Below, piece after piece: positions 27,231-34,592 of a stretch of 46,736 nt of DNA (positions within the stretch are counted from its first letter, which is position 1; every line of letters begins with the position of its first letter). The DNA is taken from contig NZ_JACSQN010000018.1 of assembly GCF_014836615.1 (NCBI RefSeq), positions 1-46,736 of the forward strand, given 5' to 3'. The notes under the pieces are model-generated. The model was not told the origin of the DNA and did not search any database. It was given only the letters and a program-made list of their open reading frames with translations. The translations under genes and the position numbers were made by a program. Origin of the DNA: Sporosarcina quadrami. GTDB taxonomy: Bacteria; Bacillota; Bacilli; Bacillales_A; Planococcaceae.

Positions 27231-27336
27231 CTCTTTATTTATTATGAGAGATGGAGGGAATTGGCCCGACGAAGTCTCAGCAAACTGCCTGCGGGTAAGG
27301 TGCTACGTCCAACAGGGAAACCTGAACGATGAGGAG
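27231..27336 (+). ncRNA. SAM-I (S-box) riboswitch aptamer
   Basis: Core S-box elements are in order: GATGGAGGGAATTGGCCCGA at the P2/K-turn, GAAGTCTCAGCAAACTG, the P3 region with GGTGCTAC, and P4 CAGGGAAACCTG (27313-27324) with a GAAA loop. P1 is formed by CTCTTTATT (27231-27239) and GATGAGGAG (27328-27336), complementary with G-U pairs. The 3' P1 strand GAGGAGA (27331-27337) is also complementary to TCTTCTC (27354-27360), the first half of the terminator, which gives the usual antiterminator. So high S-adenosylmethionine should stop transcription. The expected target is a methionine or sulfur gene, but only a 48-codon ORF follows. Confidence 0.92.
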
Positions 27337-27351
27337 AAATATTGCATGCAG

Positions 27352-27380
27352 ACTCTTCTCTCTATGGGGAAGAGTTTTTT
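27352..27380 (+). terminator. Riboswitch-controlled intrinsic terminator
   Basis: ACTCTTCTC (27352-27360) pairs with GGGAAGAGT (27367-27375) around TCTATG, followed by six T. The 5' half can alternatively pair with the 3' strand of riboswitch helix P1, so the hairpin should form when SAM is bound. Confidence 0.9.
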
Positions 27381-27409
27381 GTTTGGCAAAATATCAAGAA
27401 GTGATGAGG

Positions 27410-27556
27410 ATGACAAAGGTAGATAAATTGTATGAGCATCTGGAAGCGGTGAAGAACCAGAAACCGACGTGTACGGCGAATCCGATGCAGCGGCATCAGG
27501 AGATGGAGAGCTTGCATCGGGATATCGCTTATTATGAACAAGCATTACATTGTTGA
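27410..27556 (+). CDS. 48-residue small ORF downstream of the SAM riboswitch
   Basis: This is the only open frame behind the riboswitch and terminator. The predicted protein starts MTKVDKLYEHLEAVKNQKPT, has two cysteines (one in CTANPMQRHQEM, one C-terminal in the residues ALHC) and no membrane segment. AAGAAG about seven bases upstream is a modest ribosome site; an ATG at 27404 is possible. I recognise no family. It may be a genuine SAM-regulated small protein or the leftover start of a deleted methionine-related gene; it ends where a minus-strand remnant begins, which fits a deletion junction. Confidence 0.5.
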   Translation: MTKVDKLYEHLEAVKNQKPTCTANPMQRHQEMESLHRDIAYYEQALHC

Positions 27557-27801
27557 TCAAGAACAAATGAAGCAACTTCAGGAAGAGCATCTTTACTAAT
27601 TCTCCCAATGATTAATTCACCATCACTTGCATTGATTTCGAATGTGTTTGTTCTAACATTCGCGCCCATTAACTTTCCACTTAACAAAATCTCTTCCTCT
27701 GAAGGATCTAAAGAATATAGATAACATGGCTTGTCCAAGAAGTGGCTTAAAAACGCTTCATTGCAACCGTAAAGGGTATAGATGACATAGGTTTATTGGT
27801 A
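27532..27801 (-). other. Possible gene remnant on the minus strand
   Basis: The minus strand is open from just after a TAA near 27802 to a stop at 27532-27534, with protein-like text such as YTLYGCNEAFLSHFLDKP, LYSLDPSEEEILLSGKLMG and IIGRISKDALPEVASFVLDQ. There is no ATG start and no clear ribosome site; the first TTG is at 27738. I do not recognise the family. It is most likely the 3' part of a truncated gene; a short translated ORF from the TTG is an alternative. Otherwise 27557-27881 holds no gene. Confidence 0.3.
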
Positions 27802-27881
27802 AGTTCATTGACCGAAAAATTTGCTTAGGGTAGTCTTTTAATAAAGAGATTTCGGATTTCATTAATGAAAGGATGATTGGA

Positions 27882-29240
27882 ATGAAAAAGTTTATGGTGT
27901 TTATCATTGCATTTGTGCTAATAGTTCCCATGACATCTAGCGTGGAAGCGCAGTCAAACCCAGTGTTTTCAGATTTAAAAGGAAACAGCGCCACGGAAGC
28001 AATTTTATATTTACATGATAAGCATATTATCAGTGGTTATCCAGATGGAACGTTCAGGCCGAGTGAGCCGATAACGCGTGCACAGGCAGCGGCGATGTTA
28101 TTGAAAGCACTCGATATTGAGGTGATTGAAAATCCAACCGTTCAGTTCAAAGATGTCACGAAGAAATCGAACTATTATTCCATTCTAGCGACCATCAATG
28201 AAAAAGGAATAATCCGGGGAGATAACGGATATATGCGTCCTGGGGAACCAACTTCTCGCGCGCAGATGGCTGCTATTTTACGAAGGGCGTTCAATATGCC
28301 TTTAGAGAGTCAACCTACTTTTACAGATGTACCTCCAGTGCATTGGGCATATGCAGATATTAATAGCATTGCTGAAAATCGGGTCGCCAGTGGGTATCCA
28401 GATGGTTCTTTCAAGCCGTCTGACGTGGTTACGCGTGCACATTTCTCTGCCTTCCTAGCTCGTGCAATGGAAGATTCGATGAAAGTGAAAGCTTCTAAAT
28501 CTTATGTAGGGGAAACCGGTTCTGAAATTGTTCGGGACGGGTGGAAATATACGATTGAAGACGATAGGTTAATCAAAATAAATCAAAAGACAAATGAAGA
28601 GGTAGTGTTGCTTACAAGAATCGACTTTGAACGGGTGGAAGGGTACTTTGAGAAAAGGCTTGGAAGAGGGTTCCCTGTTATTTTATACAATGATGATCTC
28701 TATATCCCGTACCATAAAGTAATTGGGATGATGAGTGAGATCCCTTCTTCGTTTGGCTTGATGAAGACAACGATAGATGGTGGAAAGGTGGAAGAAATTA
28801 ATCTTCCATTCATATCGTATAATGCAAAAGAAAGAAATATGTATGTATGGAACGACAGAATCTACTATACAGTTGAAAAAGAGCCACGTGATTTTGAGTC
28901 TTACTATAAAGATATTCCTAATGTAGACGATTCCCTACTTCTGTATTCCATCAATTTGAGCGGTGGGGATTTAAAATTGGAATCCAAGTTTAATGCTCGA
29001 TTCATCTTTGAGGACATTGGACCAAAAGTCGGTACGTTCCCTTATACTCAAAAACATAAGTCCGTAGAGTATGAGCATTCAACCATATACTATTTCAATA
29101 AAAAAGGGGTATTTAAATACAGCTTGCTAGATAAGAAAACAGCTCAATTATCAAGCATTCAAGCAAAAGATATGATGGTGACAGACAAAGGACTGGAGAT
29201 TATAGATGTGCGGGATAAAAAACATGTATTGAAGAAGTGA
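27882..29240 (+). CDS. Secreted protein with three S-layer homology domains
   Basis: A Sec signal peptide (MKKFMVFIIAFVLIVPMTSS, cleavage likely after VEA) is followed by three SLH repeats. These are seen as FSDLKGNSATEAILYLHDKH with GYPDGTFRPSEPITRAQAAA, as FKDVTKKSNYYSILATINEK with GYMRPGEPTSRAQMAAIL, and as FTDVPPVHWAYADINSIAEN with GYPDGSFKPSDVVTRAHFSA. SLH domains bind pyruvylated secondary cell-wall polymer, so the protein is anchored to the wall. The C-terminal ~250 residues are beta-rich and resemble DUF5050-like propeller blades (GWKYTIEDDRLIKINQKTNE); their role is unknown. Start ATG at 27882 after GAAAGGATGATTGG. Confidence 0.88.
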   Translation: MKKFMVFIIAFVLIVPMTSSVEAQSNPVFSDLKGNSATEAILYLHDKHIISGYPDGTFRPSEPITRAQAAAMLLKALDIEVIENPTVQFKDVTKKSNYYSILATINEKGIIRGDNGYMRPGEPTSRAQMAAILRRAFNMPLESQPTFTDVPPVHWAYADINSIAENRVASGYPDGSFKPSDVVTRAHFSAFLARAMEDSMKVKASKSYVGETGSEIVRDGWKYTIEDDRLIKINQKTNEEVVLLTRIDFERVEGYFEKRLGRGFPVILYNDDLYIPYHKVIGMMSEIPSSFGLMKTTIDGGKVEEINLPFISYNAKERNMYVWNDRIYYTVEKEPRDFESYYKDIPNVDDSLLLYSINLSGGDLKLESKFNARFIFEDIGPKVGTFPYTQKHKSVEYEHSTIYYFNKKGVFKYSLLDKKTAQLSSIQAKDMMVTDKGLEIIDVRDKKHVLKK

Positions 29241-29257
29241 AAATGTGAATAATTGTC

Positions 29258-29404
29258 AGGTACCTATGCAAGGTTGAATTCAGACTATACACTACTATTG
29301 TATTAAGATGAAATAGAAATGTTGATACATTGGAGTTTCTAAAATAATCTTGTATTAATATCCAAACTGTCTGAATTAACTTGAATGTTTCTTGCACAGG
29401 TACC
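29258..29404. repeat. 147-bp dispersed repeat, copy 2
   Basis: It begins GGTACCTATGCAA and ends TTGCACAGGTACC, terminal inverted repeats matching at 12 of 13 positions. It has the same length as the copy at 14501 and shares its internal order: TTGAATTCAGACTATACACT, TATTGTATTAAGATG, a TATCCAAACTGTCTGAATTAA block and TTGAATGTTTC. It lies between the SLH gene and the response-regulator gene. Noncoding. Confidence 0.75.
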
Positions 29405-29469
29405 TTTTTTGGACTGACAGAAATTATGTATACTGAATAGACAGTACTCAGAATAGACAGGTGAGCATA

Positions 29470-30150
29470 ATGGAGGAAAAAAAGAGGATTTTAATTATAG
29501 AAGATGATCCGGAGATCAATAAGCTTTTGCGGATTATGCTGACGGGCAAGACGGTTGAAACTGTGCAGGCGTATTCAGGGACGGAAGGGCTGCTTCAGCT
29601 GCAGATGGACACGTTCGATTTGATTTTGTTGGATTTGATGCTTCCGGGTAAGATTGGCGAGGAGCTGATCGGGGAGATTCGCAAGGAGAGCGCCATTCCG
29701 ATTATTGTCATTTCAGCGAAGACGGATGTGGATGATAAGGTGAACGTCCTGAAAATGGGTGCGGATGATTATATTACGAAGCCGTTTCATCAGCAGGAAG
29801 TGGTAGCGAGGGTGGACGTGCAGTTGAGGAAAGCGGGTCCGTCTTCGCAAAAGCCGGTGGAACACGTTTGGCGGAATCTGCAGCTGCATACGGAAAAGAG
29901 GTCAGTTTGCCTGTCGGGCCAGCTGCTTCAAATGACGAATGCAGAGTTTGACATCCTGTATTTATTGATGCGTCAGCCTGAGCGCGCCTTTTCGAAAAGG
30001 GAAATCTATGAAAGTATTTGGAAAGACACGTACTATGGCGATGACAATACGATCAGCGTACATATGTCGAACCTGCGCCGGAAACTGGCTGAATACACAA
30101 CCGAGGAATACATAAAAACCGTTTGGGGCGTCGGCTTTATGTTAGTGTAA
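29470..30150 (+). CDS. OmpR-family response regulator
   Basis: Receiver domain with the acidic pocket EDD (in LIIEDDPEI), phospho-acceptor D55 in DLILLDLMLPG, the switch Ser/Thr in IIVISAK and the lysine in DYITKPFHQQE. A C-terminal winged helix follows, with LTNAEFDILYLLM-type text (MTNAEFDILYLLMRQPERAF) and SVHMSNLRRKLAEY, ending in KTVWGVGFML. It is the regulator of the downstream ABC transporter and kinase. Start ATG at 29470, with AGGTGA upstream; the GTG at 29461 is in frame but overlaps that site. CTTTATG repeats between this gene and the ABC gene are candidate targets. Confidence 0.92.
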   Translation: MEEKKRILIIEDDPEINKLLRIMLTGKTVETVQAYSGTEGLLQLQMDTFDLILLDLMLPGKIGEELIGEIRKESAIPIIVISAKTDVDDKVNVLKMGADDYITKPFHQQEVVARVDVQLRKAGPSSQKPVEHVWRNLQLHTEKRSVCLSGQLLQMTNAEFDILYLLMRQPERAFSKREIYESIWKDTYYGDDNTISVHMSNLRRKLAEYTTEEYIKTVWGVGFMLV

Positions 30151-30173
30151 GGCATCTTTATGAATTCTTTATG
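30135..30173 (+). promoter_or_regulatory. CTTTATG direct repeats, candidate response-regulator operator
   Basis: CTTTATG occurs at 30135-30141, 30156-30162 and 30167-30173. The last two are 11 bases apart and the first two 21 apart, so all sit on roughly the same face of the helix, as for OmpR-family sites. The first lies in the last codons of the regulator gene and may be chance. They precede the ABC transporter gene by about 75 bases. I cannot fix a confident -35/-10 pair downstream. Confidence 0.45.
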
Positions 30174-30247
30174 TTTGGCTTACAGGATGTTAAAGAGGGC
30201 TGCGTTACCATATAGGTACGAACTACTTTTGAAAAGGGGTTACTAAT

Positions 30248-31162
30248 ATGGAGACAGTCATTCAAACAGCACAGCTGACGAAAAGTTTCAAAGGGACGAA
30301 TGTAATCAAACCGTTCCACTTCTCGTTGTTTAAGGGAGAGATTTGTGCATTAATTGGCCAGAACGGAGCGGGGAAATCGACAATCTTTAAAATGCTGTCG
30401 GGCCAGTTAATTCCGACGTCGGGTGAAATCCGGTTATTCGGGAAAATCGAACAGGACAAGGAGGATGCGAGGCGGCGTATGGGGTTCTTGATCGAGACGC
30501 CAGCTTTCTTTCCCGACTTCACAGCCGAGCAAAATTTAAAGTATTATGTGCTTCAGCGGGGCATCGTGGAAAAGAACCGGATTGCCGAGGTATTGGCGAT
30601 TGTCGGGTTGGCGAACGAGAAGAGGAAGCGGTTTAAAGAGTATTCGATGGGGATGAAGCAACGATTGGGCCTCGCCCTCTGTCTGCTCAGCAGTCCGGAC
30701 TGCTTAGTGCTGGATGAGCCGATCAATGGCTTGGACGCGGAAGGCATTCGTGAAATTCGCAACTTGCTGATCAGGCTGAATGAAGAGAAACAAATCACGA
30801 TTTTCATTTCAAGCCATATTCTGACCGAACTGCATTTATTGGCGACGCGGTTTGTATTTCTGAAGGACGGCGCAGTCGTGGAAGATATTTCGAAAGAGGC
30901 GTTGCAGGAGAAAAGCCGGAAACAGCTCATTGTGACGGTGGATGATGCGGCAAAAGCTGTACGTCTGTTGGAGCAGAACTATCCTGCAATTTCCTATAAG
31001 GTGTTGCCGGATCAAGTGATCACCATCGATGGTCACATTGAGGACGGCGGGGAGATCAACCGCCTGTTTACGATGAACGGCGTAACCGTCATGGAATTCC
31101 GCGCGGAGGCTCGGAACTTGGAAGAGTACTTTTTAGAATTGGTCGGAGGTGCAGCGATATGA
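30248..31162 (+). CDS. ABC transporter ATP-binding protein
   Basis: Canonical ABC ATPase: Walker A GQNGAGKS, Q-loop region with TPAFFPDFTAEQNLKYY, signature SMGMKQRLGLAL, Walker B CLVLDEPINGLD and H-loop SSHILTEL. A C-terminal extension of about 90 residues is like that of BcrA/LanF-type exporters. With the following permease and the kinase/regulator pair it resembles bacitracin or lantibiotic self-resistance exporters. Start ATG after AAAAGGGG. Its TGA overlaps the ATG of the permease (ATGA), so the two are translationally coupled. The exported compound cannot be told. Confidence 0.92.
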   Translation: METVIQTAQLTKSFKGTNVIKPFHFSLFKGEICALIGQNGAGKSTIFKMLSGQLIPTSGEIRLFGKIEQDKEDARRRMGFLIETPAFFPDFTAEQNLKYYVLQRGIVEKNRIAEVLAIVGLANEKRKRFKEYSMGMKQRLGLALCLLSSPDCLVLDEPINGLDAEGIREIRNLLIRLNEEKQITIFISSHILTELHLLATRFVFLKDGAVVEDISKEALQEKSRKQLIVTVDDAAKAVRLLEQNYPAISYKVLPDQVITIDGHIEDGGEINRLFTMNGVTVMEFRAEARNLEEYFLELVGGAAI

Positions 31163-31908
31163 TCAATTATTTAAAGAGTGAACAGTACAGGATGCTGCGG
31201 AAGAAATCATTGCATCTGACGAGTCTTGTCTGCCTGTTGCTCATCAGTGCGGCCGGAGCGGTGCTCGCTTATTTCGGAAAGACTGACCCTACGTTCCCGT
31301 ACGCCACGTCCAATTTCTATTATTCGAATGTGCTTGGCGGTGCAGGGCTCATCATTTTGGTAGCGTTCATCGTCAATTTCAGCTTAACCGGCAAAGATAC
31401 CACGGTATTGAAGAACACGATTTCGTTTGGGATTAAGAGGAAGACGGTGTACTGGTCCAAGCTGATTCTCACATTCATTTATTTCCTCGTCCTTTGCATC
31501 ATCGGACTTAGTCTCTTGATCGGCATCGGGGAAACATTTCTGGCTAGCGAAAGTGGATCGATCAGCAATCTGTTGGCGGCAGTGGCAAATATGGTGCCAA
31601 TCATTCTTAGCGCGTTTCTGCTGATTCATACGCTGAAGTTGTTGAACATGGGTGACGTGTATATATTGGTGATCCTGCTCGGCATTTACGGCTTTGCCGG
31701 CAACCTTTTATGGGTGGTAGCGAAGAAGTTCCCCTTCTTTAAAAAGTTGTATGAGTATGCACCTGATACACTGATGGGTCGGAATCTGATGGGATTCATG
31801 GACAAGACGGCGCAAATCGGTTATCCGTACTTTTTGACGGGCGGGTTGTTGGCGGCAGCGGCGATCGTCATCGGAATTATACAATTCTCGAAAAAACCAA
31901 TTGACTGA
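31159..31908 (+). CDS. ABC-2 type permease
   Basis: The 249-residue protein has about six hydrophobic helices: near SLVCLLLISAAGAVLAYF, GLIILVAFIVNFSLTG, LILTFIYFLVLCIIGLSLLI, a pair around VPIILSAFLLIHTLKLL and YILVILLGIYGFAGNLLWVV, and a final ILAAAAIVIGIIQF-like segment. This is the size and layout of LanE/LanG or BcrB permease subunits. Start ATG overlaps the ATPase stop. Only one permease gene is present, so the transporter is probably a homodimer in the membrane. It is followed after 16 bases by the sensor kinase gene. Confidence 0.88.
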   Translation: MINYLKSEQYRMLRKKSLHLTSLVCLLLISAAGAVLAYFGKTDPTFPYATSNFYYSNVLGGAGLIILVAFIVNFSLTGKDTTVLKNTISFGIKRKTVYWSKLILTFIYFLVLCIIGLSLLIGIGETFLASESGSISNLLAAVANMVPIILSAFLLIHTLKLLNMGDVYILVILLGIYGFAGNLLWVVAKKFPFFKKLYEYAPDTLMGRNLMGFMDKTAQIGYPYFLTGGLLAAAAIVIGIIQFSKKPID

Positions 31909-31924
31909 AGGAGGATGAAGACAT

Positions 31925-32836
31925 ATGGGCAGCTGGCTAATCATCGCAATCCTTATAGGACTTCTGCTCATTGTCTCCATCTTCTATCTGCTTCTGCGCT
32001 ACGACATACGCACGATGACGAGACAGCTTGACGGGATTATCGAGAACTTCGGGACGAATGAAATTGTACGGACGAGCACGCATAACCGAAGCTTGTCCAA
32101 ATTCGCTGCCAACATCAACAAACTCATCTCTGTGTTCAAACAGGACCAGCAGCGGGGAGTTGCGCGGGAGAAGAATTTAAAACAGGAAATCACGAACATT
32201 TCGCATGACTTCCGTACACCTTTGACATCGATGAAAGGATTTTCGGAACTGTTGTCGGATACTTCCTTGACGGATAGTGAAAAGAAGGAATACTTGGCGG
32301 TTGTCCAGAAGAAAATCGATCATTTGATTGACATCGTGGATCTGTTTTATGAATTGTCGCAGCTGAATTCATCGGACCAGCATCTAGTGATTGAGAAAGT
32401 GGATTTGAATCAAACGGTCATCGATGTCCTCCTATCGTTCTATGATGAGTTTGAAAAGAAGCAATTAGAGGTTCATTTCGATGAAAGTGAGGGTCTGCCT
32501 ATATTGGCGGATCAGAAGGCTGTGAGCCGGATCGTCGCCAACATCATCCAAAATGCCCTCACCTACAGTAAAAGCACGGTGACGATCCAGCTGTCAGAAG
32601 AAGGGGCCAATATTGGCCTGCAAGTGACAAATGATTTTGAGTCCATGGATGTTGCGCAGATCGAACGGATTTTCGACAGGACGTTCCGGATGGACGGCAG
32701 CCGATCGGACGGGCAGCTCGGACTCGGCTTGCATATCGTCCGACAGCTCATCGGGAATTTGGGAGGGCAGGCGGTTGCTGAAGTGGATGGTGATACATTC
32801 ACCTTGGCTGTTTTATTCAAGAAATGGGGATCGTAG
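31925..32836 (+). CDS. Sensor histidine kinase with one membrane segment
   Basis: A single N-terminal membrane helix (WLIIAILIGLLLIVSIFYLL) leads to a HisKA dimerisation domain with H94 in ISHDFRTPLTSMKGF and a HATPase_c domain with an N-box around IVANIIQNALTYS, and a G-box GLGLHIVRQLIGNLGG. There is no extracellular sensor region, so the signal probably comes through the adjacent transporter or through the membrane, as in related antibiotic-response kinases. Start ATG after GGAGG. It is the last of four genes in the order regulator, ATPase, permease, kinase. A short repeat and a terminator follow. Confidence 0.9.
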   Translation: MGSWLIIAILIGLLLIVSIFYLLLRYDIRTMTRQLDGIIENFGTNEIVRTSTHNRSLSKFAANINKLISVFKQDQQRGVAREKNLKQEITNISHDFRTPLTSMKGFSELLSDTSLTDSEKKEYLAVVQKKIDHLIDIVDLFYELSQLNSSDQHLVIEKVDLNQTVIDVLLSFYDEFEKKQLEVHFDESEGLPILADQKAVSRIVANIIQNALTYSKSTVTIQLSEEGANIGLQVTNDFESMDVAQIERIFDRTFRMDGSRSDGQLGLGLHIVRQLIGNLGGQAVAEVDGDTFTLAVLFKKWGS

Positions 32837-32848
32837 ATGACTGTGAGG

Positions 32849-32930
32849 GTGACAGTCACTCATTCAATCGTGAAAGTTGTAACATTCATGTTTGTTTTAG
32901 TTAACGTGAATGTTTGAGTGCCAGGCACCG
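32849..32930. repeat. 82-bp short repeat, copy 1
   Basis: It starts GTGACAGTCAC and ends GTGCCAGGCACCG, both palindromic, with AACATTCATGTTTG and TTAACGTGAATGTTTG inside, which can pair to form a hairpin. The copy at 34489 has the same length and nearly the same sequence. The right end (GTGAATGTTTG then GCC-GGCACCG) is shared with the 147-bp repeat. Confidence 0.8.
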
Positions 32931-32931
32931 C

Positions 32932-32963
32932 AAAGGCTCCCCAGTCTGGCTGGAGAGCCTTTT
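32932..32963 (+). terminator. Terminator after the kinase gene
   Basis: AAAGGCTC (32932-32939) pairs with GAGCCTTTT (32955-32963) through a further CCAG/CTGG inner stem. The T-tract is short (TTTT). Beyond it, the minus strand of 32935-33096 is open and encodes protein-like text such as ILATVKGARVIEYTFEVLVK with no clear start; I take it as a remnant or chance frame. The rest of the 500-base gap holds repeat copies and no gene. Confidence 0.55.
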
Positions 32964-33092
32964 GAATATATACTTTTACAAGAACTTCAAAAGTATATTC
33001 GATAACGCGAGCGCCTTTTACAGTTGCAAGAATGGAGCCTTCGACTTGAACTACTTGCGAATCGATAATTCCTTGCATAGTTGCTTCGAGCT

Positions 33093-33221
33093 GTGCCTTG
33101 TGCATAGTTGGATTCGGACAATCCACTACAATTGCATTAAGATGTAATAGGTATGTTGCAAAATCAGTATTTCTAAAATAATGCTGTATTCATATCCAAA
33201 TTGCCTGAATTAACGTTTTAC
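33093..33221. repeat. 147-bp dispersed repeat, 3'-truncated copy 3
   Basis: It begins GTGCCTTGTGCA and shares GGATTCGGACAATCCACTACAATTGCATTAAGATG-type blocks with copy 2, including TTTCTAAAATAAT and TATCCAAATTGCCTGAATTAACG. The right terminal GGCACAGGTACC is missing, so it is a decayed copy. Confidence 0.6.
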
Positions 33222-33350
33222 AATCTAGTTACTTGAAGAAAGGATCACTATAATTACCTCGACCTAATAGGATTCATGAAAAAGAATATTACATTGTAGT
33301 GAATAGGCAAAGTTCTGGTACACAAATATCGAATTGGTGGTGTGGAGATG

Positions 33351-34448
33351 ATGAATAATCCCGTAATAATTATCGGGGCAGGGTTAAGCGGCCTTCATGC
33401 TGCTTCCGTATTAAGTGCTAAAGGGATCGAGTACGTCGTTCTTGAAGCGCGGGGGCGGATTGGCGGGAGGGTGTTGAGCGAGCCGATTGCAGATCGTCCC
33501 GAGTTAGGGAAATTTGACCTCGGGCCGACGTGGTTTTGGCCGGAGCATGAGCCCGTTATCGCTGCATTGGTCAAGGAACTTGGGCTGCGGACATTCGAGC
33601 AGCATACCAACGGGGCACTGCTTTTCGAGCAATCTGCAGATCAGCCTGCACAGCGTCATATGCTGACGGAGGGGACTGTTGCGAAATCGATGCGCTTTGT
33701 TGGAGGAGTGCAGTCTTTAATTGACGCGATAGCAGACGGTTTGCCGGATGGCGTTATCCAACTCAATCGGCGAGTGACCGCAATCCATATGGACGAGGAA
33801 GGAATGGTCTCTCTGGATGTCGAACATGCAGGAGAAGGGAAGGAAAGTCTACAGGCACGAGCTGTCATCTTGGCACTGCCGCCCCGCATCGTTGCGAGAG
33901 GAATCATATTTACACCGCCGCTTCCCAATGATTTGATGATAAGCCTAACCGCCAAGCCGACTTGGATGGCTGGACAGGCAAAAGCGATCGCAGTCTATGA
34001 GCAACCCTTTTGGCGGGATGTGGGTCTTTCCGGACAAGTGACGAGTTGGGCTGGTCCATTGCAGGAAATCCATGACGCTTCACCCGGGGCAGGCAGCGGA
34101 GCTCTTTTCGGGTTTTTCGGGCTGACGGCAATTGATCGTAAGCAGTTGAGAGAGGAAAGGATTCGTGAGCTTGTGATTGCTCAATTGGCAAAGTTGTTCG
34201 GGTCTCCTGCAGAGCGACCGGTTGCACTTCTTTTTAAAGACTGGTCACGGGACATGGATACATCAGTACTTGAGGACGCCAAACCGCTTACCGATTTTCC
34301 TGTGTATGGTCAGCCGGAAGATGCCGGCATTTGGAAAAGTAAATTGTTCTTTGCCGGCACGGAAACCTCTTCACATGGAGGACATCTCGAAGGCGCCCTT
34401 TGTTCAGCAGAACGCGCGGTACATAATATGCTTAAAAGAATCTGTTAG
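33351..34448 (+). CDS. FAD-dependent amine oxidase family protein
   Basis: The N-terminus carries the dinucleotide-binding fold VIIIGAGLSGLHAASVLSAK with the acidic residue in VVLEARGRIGGRV. The C-terminus carries the FAD motif FFAGTETSSHGGHLEGALCS. This is the layout of flavin monoamine oxidase-like and related oxidoreductases; at 366 residues it is a short member. The substrate is unknown and may be a small amine. Start ATG at 33351 or 33348, after GGTGTGGAG. It stands alone, followed by repeat material before the ribokinase gene. Confidence 0.88.
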   Translation: MNNPVIIIGAGLSGLHAASVLSAKGIEYVVLEARGRIGGRVLSEPIADRPELGKFDLGPTWFWPEHEPVIAALVKELGLRTFEQHTNGALLFEQSADQPAQRHMLTEGTVAKSMRFVGGVQSLIDAIADGLPDGVIQLNRRVTAIHMDEEGMVSLDVEHAGEGKESLQARAVILALPPRIVARGIIFTPPLPNDLMISLTAKPTWMAGQAKAIAVYEQPFWRDVGLSGQVTSWAGPLQEIHDASPGAGSGALFGFFGLTAIDRKQLREERIRELVIAQLAKLFGSPAERPVALLFKDWSRDMDTSVLEDAKPLTDFPVYGQPEDAGIWKSKLFFAGTETSSHGGHLEGALCSAERAVHNMLKRIC

Positions 34449-34453
34449 TCCCA

Positions 34454-34465
34454 GGTGCCTGTGCC
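34454..34465. repeat. Solo repeat end GGTGCCTGTGCC
   Basis: A perfect copy of the left terminal sequence of the 147-bp repeat lies seven bases after the amine oxidase stop codon; the next 23 bases (ACGCACGATCTAGTCAATTC...) only loosely resemble its interior. It is followed directly by an 82-bp copy at 34489, so a short element may have landed in a longer one. Confidence 0.5.
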
Positions 34466-34488
34466 ACGCACGATCTAGTCAATTCTTA

Positions 34489-34570
34489 GTGACAGTCACT
34501 CATTCATTCATGAAAGTTATAACATTCAAGTTTGTTCTAGTTAACGTGAATGTTTGGGTGACAGGCACCG
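34489..34570. repeat. 82-bp short repeat, copy 2
   Basis: It starts GTGACAGTCAC and ends GTGACAGGCACCG, almost identical to the copy at 32849 over the same length. The inner AACATTCAAGTTTG and TTAACGTGAATGTTTG can form a stem. It ends six bases before the ribosome site of the ribokinase gene, so it forms the 5' leader of that operon. Confidence 0.8.
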
Positions 34571-34592
34571 CATTAAAGGAGCTGAAAATCTT

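Noticed and set aside
27244..27426. Short plus-strand ORF through the S-box region
   Set aside because: It lies inside conserved riboswitch helices and the terminator, so the sequence is explained by RNA structure.
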